64,000 nucleotides of DNA, from positions 114,769 through 178,768 of the forward strand of contig NW_025938158.1 in the NCBI RefSeq assembly GCF_000764305.2. Direction: 5' to 3'. Position numbers and translations under genes: made by a program. Each line of letters begins with the position of its first letter. Position 1 is the stretch's first letter. This DNA comes from Hyalella azteca (Eukaryota; Arthropoda; Malacostraca; Amphipoda; Hyalellidae). The notes beneath the pieces were generated by a model. The model worked only from the letters and a program-made list of their open reading frames with translations, was not told the origin of the DNA and did no database searches. Below, piece after piece: positions 11,606 through 23,298 of this stretch.

Positions 11606-11690
11606 CAGGAAGCAAGGGTCGAACCAGCAACTCCCTGCTCAAATCTTGGTACTCTAAACTGTAACCACTGGGTCACCCTACCCTTGCATG
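11606..11690 (-). mobile_element. tRNA-like SINE fragment
   Basis: On the minus strand, GGTGACCCAGTGGTTA (complement of 11662-11677) resembles a pol III A box. GGTTCGACCC (complement of 11616-11625) is a good B box, about 40 bp downstream. No complete cloverleaf is formed, so it is a tRNA-derived SINE head or tRNA pseudogene and not a tRNA gene. A diverged relative lies at 29000-29065. Confidence 0.5.
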
Positions 11691-12389
11691 ATGCCCCTAC
11701 CCTACCTTGATCTTCTAACTTGAGATAAAATGGCCTTCGAAAAGGTGTGAAAAATCAGAGTAACGAAAACATTAGTGAATAATTAGGTTCATATGACTCG
11801 CGTAATGTGATCGTCAAGGTCAAGTTTTGTTATTTTGCATTATCTTTAAAATAGAGTCTACCAAAAAATGATTGTCTTGGACTTCGAACTATCAACAGAT
11901 ATTGTATTATAAAACGCATCTAGCATATGCTCAGTAAAATAATGTATGAGAGAGTGAACAAAATTCAAAATCAGAGGCACGAGTGAATGAAATGCAAAAC
12001 TATACAGGGTGTCCCAAAAAAACGATACTCAACTTTGAATGGCTGTAACTCGAAAAGTAATATAGTTAAAAAATTTTGGATGGTCAGGATTTGTTTCCTA
12101 TGTTTTTCTGCATCTCTCCATCAAAAATCAGACAGATCGATGTAGCCATAAGCGTTTGATAGAACTTTCAGTGACATGTGCTAAAATCGTGCTTGCGCAA
12201 AGTTTTAGTAAGATCATTTTGCATACTCATTACGTTGTCTTGACATGTTTTCTTTTCCCTTTTTGATTTTTAGCGCATTTTCTCATTTATGAAAAAATGC
12301 ACTATTGTGCTCGCCATGTCCGTCTGTCCGTCCGTCTTTCTGCCCGTCTGTCTGTCCGTCTGTCTGTCCGTCCGTGACTTCATGTTTTC

Positions 12390-12655
12390 ACAATCATGAC
12401 AATCTTTGGTGAGAGACAATCATGACAATCTTTGGTGAGAGGCAATCATGACAATCTTTGGTGAGACACAATCATGGCAATCTTTGGTGAGAGACAATCA
12501 TGGCAATCTTTGGTGAGACACAATCATGGCAATCTTTGGTGAGAGACAATCATGACAATCTTTGATCAGAGGCAATCATGACAATCTTTGGTGAGACACA
12601 ATTATGACAATCTTTGGTGAGAGACAATCATGGCAATCTTTGGTGAGAGAGAATT
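12390..12655. repeat. 26-28-bp minisatellite inside the foldback element
   Basis: CAATCATGRCAATCTTTGGT recurs about ten times with GAGAGA or GAGACA linkers. Inverted copies (ACCAAAGATTGTCATGATTG) follow at 12665-12740. Confidence 0.9.
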
Positions 12656-12749
12656 TCTAAACCTAAGATTGCCTCTCACCAAAGATTGTCATGATTGCCT
12701 CTCACCAAAGATTGCCATCTTTTTGTCTCACCAAAGATACAAAAAATGT

Positions 12750-12905
12750 AACTCAGTCCTCACTGCAGTGAGTGACAGAGAGCGCATTTTCTCGTCGACG
12801 AAAACATGAAGTCACGGACGGACAGGCGGGCAGAAAGACGGACGGACAGACGGACATGGCGAGCAAAATAGTGCATTTTTTCATAAATGAGAAAATGCGC
12901 TAAAA
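12750..12905 (-). mobile_element. (CCGT)n dispersed element, copy in right foldback arm
   Basis: CACTGCAGTGAGTGACAGAG, then GCGCATTTTCTCGTCGACGA, a (GGAC)n tract, and GAGAAAATGCGCT at the far end. The left-arm counterpart is at 12272-12385. It is the same family as 5796-5955. Confidence 0.75.
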
Positions 12906-13162
12906 ACGCGAAAAGAAAACATGTCAAGACAACGTAATGATTATGCAAAATGATCTTACAAAACTTTGCGCAAGCACGATTTTAGCACATGTCACTGAAA
13001 GTTCTATCAAACGCTTATGGCTACATCGATCTGTCTGATTTTTGGTGGAGAGATGCAGAAAGACATAGGGAACAAATTCTGACCTTTCAAAATTTTTTAA
13101 CTCTATTACTTTTCGAGTTACAGCCATTCAAAGTTGAGTAGCATTTTTTGGGACACCCTGTA

Positions 13163-16100
13163 TATCCAGCTGGCTGGGAGTGAGATTAATTCAAATATCA
13201 GCAAATTTTATTTATCACATTTTTTGGGGGAAGTGATTGAGTTGAAGTAGACAACATAAGCTTATTAACAGTTGGCAAGATGAAGAAATTTTGTGAGACG
13301 AGATTTTCAAAGAATTAAATGCAAGATCACGCTTAGAAATGTGTACGGTATCACTGAATTTGCTCCTACGTTTCGCAACTCATCGTTGGATGTAAAACAA
13401 AATTCAGTGTAAATATTTTACCACTTATTAACGAATAAATGAATACGATAGTTCAACTTAAAAATTATGCAACGCAGTAGTACAGTTTATCAATTGTACG
13501 TTATGAGCACAGACAATAAACGACTGAAGTGGGAAAGAGACGGGCACGGCCATACGAGTCTGACCTGCCGAAAAAGACCCGTGAAGACCTCTTGAAGCAT
13601 ATGGGCTGAACACTGCCTACTTCATATAGTATTATTCATTCCAATCACGTGATAAAAAAAATAGCACGAGGTTTTAAGGTCGTTATGAGGCTCACCTGTC
13701 GGGTGTGGGCGAATGTGATCTGAGTCTAGAGACGGGCCAAGAGTGGAAGTTAATTAACTTCAGAAATGAAAGAAAGTGTGTTTAAAAAGCGATTCGTACG
13801 CCCTCACATGGTCGTTGTTCTGCTTTTATAAAAAAAACTGTATAGGTGAAGGCCACAACCTATGAAAACGTTTATTTGAAAGAGAACGTCAAATTGCACA
13901 TACATATAGCACAATCAAGACGAGGCGCATAGTTTCGGAACGAGAAAATGACAACAGACGTACAAATTAGGAGAGCGTACAGTTGAGTAGGAACTTACGA
14001 AGATATATAAGAATGTATATAAACCTAAAACATTTAAGAATGCACGAATGTAAGAGGGTTTACGAATCAATATAAAGCGAAATGTGTGAAATTACTGATT
14101 TTTTAAACAAAAATTGCATTGATCATGAATTGTGCAGGCTTCTATTATATACTTGGCGGATGAGGCTGACTCAATCATATTTAGGCTGATCGAGGTGACA
14201 TAGCTGTGCCTCAATTTGACGCATTATCCAGTAAATAACAATTTATAGCTGTAATAAAATCAACCAACTCTAGGAGTTTAAAGCATGTACAAACCTTAAT
14301 AACAAGAAATACACCAGTAAAATGTCATAAACTTTGACCTTAAAAATTAATTTCGTCGTACAGTTCTGAAACGTAAATTGCGTAGGTCACCTCGAAATTC
14401 TCAAATAATTTAGTACAATTGACAATACAACGCTCGGAGCATAATAGAGCTTATTTTTGCATTTGTAAAATTTGGGTACTCACTTCAACCCTACTCACTT
14501 AATACTTTCAAGTAAAGGGTCTTGTGGAGTATAAGAGCGGTTAACATTTCATAATAAACAGGGTTATTGGCAAGGTATTAAATTCACTACGCATTCTAAT
14601 TGTTCAATGTTATATGTTAATGGTAATATGTTACATGTTCAATGTTTTATGCTCTCATGTTATATGTTAATTTGCACAATATTCGTAGCTCTATGCAGAA
14701 AATTGAGGATTAGTGACAGTATGCGGAAATAAAATAGATTTATTATGCGCTCATAAGATGGTATTTCGAAAAGTGCTAGAATGGGGAGAAATAGGATGTA
14801 TTAAAAAAGAATCAAATATAAATAATCCAAGAAATTAAATACGACTATAAGAATAAAACCTGAACGCAATGAAGTTTTACTCAAAATCTTAACTTCATAA
14901 AGTTCATCCCAGGGCAGTTAGTACAATATATTTGAACATCTTTGAACGTGCTTGCGCAACCATAAAATATGGTCAATAAACGCTCAATATTATTGCGCTT
15001 ACCAAAAGCAAGAATATTGAGCGTCTAGTGTCTGCTAATGCAATTCATCAGCCTGCGTTCTGTTGTAAAGTTTTTTTCTGTTCTGTTTTGTTTTTACTTG
15101 ACTTGGAACGGAATCGAAGCTCTCGAGTTTCTTCTCTTCTCAGCCAAGTAACCAATCGACTTAAAGGCAACATTAAAACCTTCATATCTTTTTATCTTCT
15201 CAGATTTATCTTCTAACAGTCAGGAGATAAATCGAAGTTCTGCCCATTATAATGTGCGAAGATATATATTTATAATTCAAATGAAGAGGTTCCACATGAG
15301 CCGTAAATGAATTCATCAAAAACAAAACTTAGCTGACATGTTGTCGGGGTTCATGACGACGCATTTGCCTATAGTTTACTTTGCAAATACTGCAAGATAT
15401 TGAATGGCTGTTTTAATTCTATAAATTTTCTTCTTGAACTTAACAGAACTAAAGAGACGTGGTCCATCAATCAGGGCATAATTCCCTTGCTGCTTGATGT
15501 AATGTAGTTTTAATTGATGTTCACATTTATGTTAGTCGATACAGAAATGCAATAAAACCAGATTTAAGCATGATTGCTAACATAGAAGGAAATGAACAGT
15601 AAGGGAATAATGCTCAATCAGACTCACTGAGAGTAAAATGTTATATGTAGAAACTATTTACATGTAATTCGTACGTATACTATAACATAATAAAAACTAT
15701 CAGGTCAATTTCAAAAGTAATTAGTACGAAAACATCTACTTTAATTGAGCGAAAACTACAAAAATTCATACTGAACTAATTGAAGATGGTTACGATAACA
15801 GCCACTGCTGTCTCCAGGAAATACTTATACAGTATACAGGTCCATCGCACAGTCCAACACTCCACGATGTGTTACCAAATGAGTCAAGCAGAAGGAATGT
15901 TTCACATTCTGTCCGTACTTTATTTCTGACATATTTCGGTATTTGCTCGAAATTAAGCAATAGATTTGTCATTTCATAACAGAAACAACAAGAAATTGTC
16001 ATTATATTCACTGCAACTTTATCTGTAACAATACAACCTAAATGAACGCTAGCTGAACAATAATTAATAAGCGACACGGCAATCCACACTTCGTTATGGT

Positions 16101-18880
16101 GATTTGCAAAAAAATTAACGACAACAGCAGTACAGTGCGGGAAGCAAATTTCGCAAAAACAACTTCAATGTGGCCAATTCAAACTCGTATATTTTCAATC
16201 ATATATGTCCAAATTAATTTATTACCATTCAAAATGACCTATGCAAAAATTACATTAATAATATAATATCAATCAAGCTCTGGAAGCTCGAAGTTTTTTT
16301 ATTATTGTAGGAGCATTGAATGGATGATAACGAAAGTTTGGATGCATTGTTCATTCTCCGAGTTGAAGAAATGCATTCTCTCTGTAAGTTTTTCATCCTT
16401 CACTCGAGGCTGATTAATTTTCAAATGGAACTGAAAAGCCAATTTATTACCACCAAAAAGCCAATCTTTCATCACCATATTATTTCGTGACAGAAAGGTT
16501 TTCGGCGAATATAATTTTAGAAATTGTATGAAAACGTTTTTGAAGCCCCACTCGTGGAAGCCAGGAAACAATCGCCGTTTTCAGAATTTTCAAGCGGTGC
16601 GGCATACACAATTCAGGGCAACCATAACACGAGCACTTCTAAATGCGAAATAAATATAGAATACCTATCAAACTTATTATCATATTAATCATTACAAATA
16701 ATGGACGAAATTTAGATGTTTTTGTGCGCAACTGGCATTAAGATCAATTGATGAGTCGAATTATAAATTATCCAATTATTCAATAGCAACGAAAATGACA
16801 GGAAAATGAACAGAATTTTAACAAAGACCTGTTGGATACCAGGTGCATCATCTCCTCCATGTTTCAAAGACGATTAAATCGTAGGATAGTAGTTCGAATT
16901 TATAATATTCGTGCTCCAAAATAATCAATTATAATTATAATTTCAATTTTATATAATTATAATTTTATAACTTATATAATTTTAAATATAATCAATTATA
17001 ATTATAATAAAACAATCAATTATAAGGTTTTAATTATTAAAACATTTTTCGCAGAAAAAAAATTAAAATATATCAAATTACAATTTTTCAGAACGAAAAT
17101 TGAAAATTAAAAGAATTAATGTTTGTCAAGTTAATTGTTGCCGGTGGACAATGGCTTACAATTCAGTTGGCGCGTTTTCGTACATTTAGAGCTCGACACA
17201 GATTTCATTGTGCGTGTTCTGCATTTATGAGTTATAAACATAAAAACGGCGAACATTAATTTAGAGGACGCGCAAATGTGTACAACGCTCACATGTAGGA
17301 TAACGTCTAAAGGTATGGAATGTGAGTACTACGTATGTCAGATAATGTTTAGGTGTTCAAGAATATAGAAACACAGGACGATCGATCAACATGTTCAAGA
17401 TAAAGGAAAATGTAGAAGATATCTTTGAGAACGTACATATGAATGAAAATTCAAAGAACAATTTAGAACATTTAAATATCCGACTACTTACGAGTGATGG
17501 CAATATTCATATGTGAAATTTTCAGGTATTGAAGTTATAGTTTTGTCCCACATTATATTTGATGCAATCGAAAGGTAGCTCAGGGATTGTTATCTGACCA
17601 ATCAACACCGGCTCATCATTAAAGCTCATAGGTAAAATACGGCAAATTTTCAGCCGTATTAAAATCAATCGTAGAGTTATTTATACAATACAACATTGAA
17701 TTTTCTAGATTTTAGACGTTTGTTGCGAGTAAAAAATTGTCAGTCAGTTTTGAAGGTAAAAATATTATCTGATCAAAGACTGTGAAGTTATGAACCAGTG
17801 ATTAGTTCTAATAATTCAAATATACTAATCGAAGGCTATACATAAGTCATAAAAAGGTCTAGCAGTGCCTCTGGGGGTCTAGAAATGCACACGTCCGGTA
17901 AAATTTGAGCATGTAATACTTCATCTGGCGCATACATTGACAAATATTAAATAAAAATAAAATAATGCTTCATATTGACAAATATTAAACATCGGAGCGG
18001 TGCGGTACTTTTTGTTCGTAACTGATGACTGACCATGCGTGTCGCCGGTTTGAGAACAGGCTGAGTAGTAATGGGTCTTCCTGGAAAATCTTACCAATTT
18101 GATCTATTTATATGTGTAACTAATAAAAACTTTCATTGCGCTTGAAAGTTGTTTCTACATATTCCCTCAGCTTGAGCACCAAGGAATGAGTTAACAACGC
18201 GTGCACCGAAATCGGAATTAATTCTAAAATAAATTACCTAATAACATTTTGCTGCGTCAAATTTGGTGACGATGAATAAAATAATTATATTACTTAGGGG
18301 TCATGTGTCCTCTTTTCAGTGAAATATATTTGGTGGCATTCCAGAAAGCGGTTGACAAAGGAAGGCATGTTCGACAAAAACTACGAGCGGCCTATATTTT
18401 ACCCCATATTATTTGAATTAATTATGATCCTGACGCAATAGCAGTAAGCATCTCGTAGTTATGCGAGTAGTTTTAACATTCAAAGAAATAGTTTATAGAA
18501 CGCTAACTTCGTGCAGATTATGCTGAGAGTGACAACTAGAGACGAGTTGATTCCGAGTCGCTAGATAGATTTTATAGGTAAATCATTTGCCGCAAAACTG
18601 TCATGCCAGAAATACGCGAGTTCTAATGCATGAATGATAATGAGTATTTTAATATATTTTTACTCATGCGAACATTTACCAAAAAATTACCGAATCATTT
18701 TAGTAGATATTTGAATATCAATTTTATAAATGAGCGGAAAGAAGTCATGATGGTGAATCATAGTCGTGCATCTCATGAACGCTTCCTAAAACACCAAATA
18801 AATTCGTACGTTTGAAGAATTAAAATGCAGCTAAAAACTCAGCAAATATGTAGAATCAATATTAACTATTATATATGGGG
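13163..18880. other. Gene-poor AT-rich region
   Basis: Two minus-strand open frames of 90-99 codons (16089-15790 and 16571-16302) have no recognisable motif and no supported splice partners, so I do not call them genes. 16910-17030 is nearly pure A/T (AATTATAATT-type repeats). GTTATATGTTAAT-type words repeat at 14600-14670. Nothing else was seen. Confidence 0.45.
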
Positions 18881-18949
18881 ACCTTATCTCTTAGGACGAT
18901 GCGTGGGATGCATGCTAGAGGTCATCACAGCCAATGTCCACAATTCAGT

Positions 18950-20085
18950 ACATATTACTGCTGTGGAGTGAGGTATCTGGGAGTTAAAGTTGGTGTGGTA
19001 AGATGACTCGGTTACCTACAGCTTCTTGGGTGTGAGGCTGAGTATAGTTATTGCATTATTGCATTATGAGTGTACGCATTGGCGCCAGGGCCTGTTTATG
19101 AGTTAAATTTTTGGTCCACGGCTGCGTAAGGCAATAAGCATTTTTTCACAAGCACAATACGCACGAAGGGAGCACACGAATAACGTACTCGGACGAACTG
19201 CTCCAAGAACGGCACGTTCATAATCGCTCTCCACTGCGCCTGGCGCATCACTGATCGGATCATCTTCATCGGGGAGCGCAGGCGTGGCCGTGGGTAACAA
19301 AATTGACTCGTAAACAGGCCCTGGGCCCAACGCCAACCATCAGCATGCAATATCTACACATAGCCTCAGATCAATGAGCTGTGGGTAACTCCGGCTAACA
19401 GTAAATCCGCTTTGCACAACACAGCCACTGCTTCACAGCGCCGGAGCACAACTGGCCGGAACGCAACAGGCCCTACCGCAACAAGCGGCGCATGTTAGGT
19501 TAGGTTAGGTTACGTTAGGAGTAGTTGTTGCGGTAGGGCCTGTAGCGCTCCGGCCAGTTGTGCTCCGGCGCTGTGAACCAGTGCCTGTGACTGAACGGCG
19601 CTGTTGTGGTGGGCGCTTTGTGTCAAAAGCCGTGAAGATGCCCGGCTGCGTTACGCTCGGGAAGGTATATGAATCGCACTGTGACTTGGGTTATGCTGAC
19701 CTCTAGCTATCCACCCCTTCATCGGACACTGAGAAAAGCCTGCTGGCAGCGTGTGCGAATGGGGGAAAGATGGGGCATAGCGGAATAGGTTTGGCCAGAT
19801 GCGCTTCTGCCTGTGAAGTGGAGCTCGATTACGTCAGTCCCGTAAGGAGCAAAGCAGGTGACGCCAGGTGTACGGCGATCCGGCGTTGTCTGCGGACAGT
19901 AAGGCTCACCGCACGTGTAAGAAGTGATAGCATGAGGTAAAAATAATAAAAAAAAATCTGTGGAGTAGGACCTGTTGACAATCAACTATTTGATGCAGCA
20001 GGTTGTGGAGTGAGGCAGCTATGACTTAAAATTGGTGTGGTGACTGGTGAGATTACTCAGTTACCTACAGCTTCTTACTTTTTGG
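18950..20085. repeat. Locally duplicated segment flanking a GC-rich block
   Basis: TGTGGAGTGAGG followed by TTGGTGTGGT and then GTTACCTACAGCTTCTT occurs at about 18961-19029 and again at about 20004-20074 with divergence. Between the copies is a relatively GC-rich kilobase (19080-19920) that includes the long inverted repeat at 19434-19575. Several overlapping frames there are unsupported. Confidence 0.55.
19434..19575. repeat. 51-bp inverted repeat with TTAGG telomere-type loop
   Basis: Arms 19434-19484 and 19525-19575 are reverse complements with two mismatches. The 40-base loop contains GTTAGGTTAGGTTAGGTTA and one further TTAGG, i.e. the arthropod telomere unit. The arms are GC-rich and could form a long hairpin. 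Confidence 0.93.
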
Positions 20086-22006
20086 ACAAATTTACGGCCG
20101 GACTCCATATTCAGTTTACATCGAATATATCCCAAAGTACTGAGCGTCCGGAAATTGATCTCAGCTCTCACTCGCATGCCAAACGCCGAGCCCCGAGGTG
20201 CATCCTTGCGGTTGTGTTGTGGCTTTGAGTCCACCGAGCTTGGAGCCGTGGACTCCCGGAAAAGAAGATCTCAGCCCCTGTGGCCTGACCGCCGCCTGAG
20301 CTAAGCCTATTAGCTCATCCTCAGCACCTCCTGCTGGTCATGAGACTCATGCCATTGCCCGCTTTAGAAGTTTAGATTGTATGCGCATTGCCCAATGCCC
20401 ATTATCCCATACCATTGAAGTGCTGTCTGTGCTGAGCGGTTGGTGGTTGCTGAAAATGATTAGGCTTCAGTCACACCAATGACCAATAACATGGATCAGG
20501 ATTGATTGAAACTCGTGATAATTTTAGCAGCCAATAGCAGGTGCCATGGCGCCGCCCGCGCTGATGGCGGGGGATGGGATCATGGGGCTAGGGGCCCTAG
20601 GGGCCAGGGCTTAATGCTTATAAGTTATGTCTTCAGAAGTTCAGATGAGTCTGAATCTGATGACCAGCAAAATGAGCAAATCATCGATATAATTAAATAT
20701 TAACTACAACTGTTCACAATTGAACTCGTTGAGGATTTGTGGGACTCATTAAAGAGTGACTGTCTGACTGATAGACTGATAGTCACTTCAGATGATCAGT
20801 ACTGTCGTAGACAGGCTGACAGCAGTGAGTGACAGGCATTGTGGAAGATGGGACAGGATCTAGCAGAGGAATTGGGCAGAATACCTGTGAGGCTGTGAGT
20901 CTGTGACTTGTGATTGTGAGTCTGGACTGTCTGGCAAGTGGCAGCATCTGGCCACTAGTACTAGGTACCCAATTTCACCCATTGGCCATTCCATTGCCTT
21001 TTCCTGATTTCTTCAGTGAAAAAATGGCCTATTTTTACCTTTGATTTCTGGAAATCAACCATGAAAATGATGAAATGATTGTTTGTAGGTACCTATGATT
21101 TTCGAAAACATCTGCATAATATTTCAAATAAAGTAGTACTAGGAAAAGTTAGTCACAGCATTTTAGAAACTTAGTAATTAATACTAATTATTGAGCAGAA
21201 ATTCAATGTTAAGGACCTATTTGAATCCTATTTCAAATTGTTAAATAAATTATTAGTTCTTGCCTCTATTTGGAATATTTAGCCAAATTTTTTAAAATAA
21301 TTATTTTGCTACAGTTTTGTACATGATTTTTTTTAATCAGGGGCAGAAATGGGCCATTTATATTATTTTTTTACTGAAGAAATTGGGATTTGGGAAGCAG
21401 CAATAGGAATGGGTGAAATTAGCCAGGTTTATGCCTTCATGGGTCATGATGGGTGTTTTTGTTTAATTCTTGAGTGGCTTCAGCTCAATTTTCTACTTAG
21501 GCTTTTGTTTTTTTTTAGGGAAAACTAAAATTGAGACTTGAGTGAGTCATTTGCTTTCAAATGGAGGGTTGGAGGCCAGGAATAAGATTAACCATTAATA
21601 TTTATGAAGATGATCTAAGACTAAATACAGTAATAATCTAGAATACTTAAATCCAGATGACCCATTGAGTCCTGTCAAGTTTCATGTTTTGATTTTTAAA
21701 TAATTTTAACTAGGTACTCAACAAGACTTGCTTGAACAGAAAGTTTTCATGCTGTAATCAATGTAGTGAGTGCACTTCCACTTCATTCTGAATTGTTCAG
21801 TATAATTGAATTTTTCTCAAAATGCGGGTGAGTTTTAATAAATTCTGCTTCTGATTTTTGCAACTCTTATTAAGCTTGTCTCCTTCTGGCATTGAATCAT
21901 TTGAATGTGAAATTTCAATCATGTTTTACTAGCCAAATATAATGCCAAAATGGCATAAGCTCATTTGTATGACCATTGCATTAGGGATCTGTAGACTGTA
22001 GATAGG
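20086..22006. other. Upstream region of TMEM43, no exon identified
   Basis: GC-rich up to about 20620 (with GGGGCCCTAGGGGCC at about 20590), then AT-rich. The missing N-terminal TMEM43 exon and its promoter may lie here or further upstream, but I cannot identify either. Confidence 0.35.
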
Positions 22007-22958
22007 TACCTTAAAATGGGGTAACTTTGACCGTTTTTTTTCAAAATGATACAATTTTTTTACTAGATAAGTTGAACTTAAATTGAAACGTGCAAAATAC
22101 AGGTCTATACTCTAGCTTTACTCACCATAAATTGCTGGCTCCTGCCTCTCATAGTTTTGATGTAATTTCAAAAAAAGTGATGGTCTTTGTTACCCCAGCT
22201 CTTGGGGTTTCTCTGACCGGGTGGTAAAATCAATTTTATTCTTTGGTAAAATAACTCCAGGTTGTTGTGCATGGTAGTAGAACTCGTCTAATTACATATG
22301 CAAAAGACAAATTTTAGGAAAGTGTCATATTTTGCAAATGGGGGGCGCCGCCCCCCAATTGGCAAAATGTGACCACCTAATGGCAGCTGTGACAGGGTAA
22401 CATTGACCGGTTTGGAAATTAAGTTAAAATTACCATATATAAGACTCTGTAGAGTCTGAAACATAGAGAAAAAAACATTAATAGGTGTATCAAACATAAA
22501 ATATGTTATATAGGTACCTTACCTATGGTAATTTTAACTTAATTTCCAAGCCGGTCAATGTTACCCTGTCACGGCTGCTATTAGGTGGTCAAAGTTCCCC
22601 CATTTGCAAACTATGACACTTAACTAAAATTTTTCTTTTGCATATGTAACTAGGAGAGTTTTACTGTAATGCATCAAAATTTGTAGTTATTTTACAAAAA
22701 AAAATTGGAGGGGGTACTCCCACAGGCTTTAAATAATAGCTCTTTTTTGTGGGTCACATTTTTAATTTTTTAACCTTTTAGATATGCAAACTTTCTAAAT
22801 CTTTCTATTGTGTTACGTAGCCTCAGTATTAGGCCTTTAATGGCAACTGACAAAATTTTTCTATGTCAAATCGTTTTGGAGTTTTGGGAGTTTTTGTTAA
22901 AAAAAACTAAATGTGGTCAAAGTTACCCCGCCGGTCAAAGTAACCCCATTTTACGGTA
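22007..22958. mobile_element. Foldback element, about 0.95 kb
   Basis: The left end TTAAAATGGGGTAACTTTGA and the right end TCAAAGTAACCCCATTTTAC are inverted copies. They lie inside TACC (22007) and GGTA (22955-22958). Internal inverted pairs also match, for example GGTAACATTGACCGG (22397-22411) against CCGGTCAATGTTACC (22552-22566), and CATATGCAAAAGACAAATTT against its complement near 22630. No transposase is encoded. The superfamily is undetermined. Confidence 0.8.
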
Positions 22959-23039
22959 TGCTGTTTAATTGACAATAACCATAGAAAATGGAACACATCC
23001 CATGTGCAATAGCTATCATGTAAGGTTAAGCATTCTTGC

Positions 23040-23160
23040 TGTTCTACAATCTGTATGTGTACAGTTTATCATTACTGTACATGAGTACAATTTATCATGA
23101 CTGTGTACATGAGTACAATTTATCATGACTGTGTACATGTGTACAGTTTATCATTATTCA
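23040..23160. repeat. Short tandem repeat upstream of TMEM43 exon
   Basis: GTACAGTTTATCAT / GTACAATTTATCATGACTGT recurs about four times with a period near 30 bp, about 40 bp before the first recognised TMEM43 exon. Confidence 0.75.
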
Positions 23161-23199
23161 TAATTTTAACGATGCACTTTTGTCCTGAAGATTTCATCA

Positions 23200-23298
23200 A
23201 TGAATCACATCTGGAGTGTGGTGCAAACGTCCTACTCACGGTTAGCTGTGGGATGTCTTGTGCTGCTGTTGGCAGTCATCCTGCTGGTCTGGAATGAG
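23200..23298 (+). CDS. TMEM43: TMEM43 exon: first transmembrane helix
   Basis: It encodes SVVQTSYSRLAVG and a helix LVLLLAVILLVWNE, with donor GTAAGC at 23299. ATG at 23200 is the first Met after an in-frame TAA (23167-23169). The exon may instead begin at the AG at 23189-23190 and be joined to an upstream coding exon, since family members carry about 30 more residues. Confidence 0.8.

Larger units (their letters stand above)
12005..13160. mobile_element. Foldback DNA transposon, TA-flanked, 1.16 kb
   Basis: The element begins CAGGGTGTCCCAAAAA and ends with the reverse complement (TTTTTTGGGACACCCTG), flanked by TA on both sides (12003-12004 and 13161-13162). The arms are about 380 bp, near-identical inverted copies: they share the Cys-free frame-poor sequence around CTGCATCTCTCCA and its complement, and each ends inwardly in the (CCGT)n dispersed element. 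The centre is a 26-bp minisatellite (12390-12655) with a shorter inverted counterpart (12660-12740). No transposase is encoded. TA duplication and TIRs suggest mobilisation by a Tc1/mariner-type transposase. Confidence 0.85.

Noticed and set aside
11606..11690. Functional tRNA gene
   Set aside because: A and B boxes are present but acceptor and anticodon stems do not pair into a cloverleaf.
15790..16571. Two minus-strand frames of 90-99 codons as a chemoreceptor-like gene
   Set aside because: No conserved motif, no matching splice sites, and strongly AT-rich composition like the surrounding intergenic DNA.
19490..19520. Chromosome end (telomere)
   Set aside because: Only four TTAGG units and one variant, enclosed in an inverted repeat with ordinary sequence on both sides.
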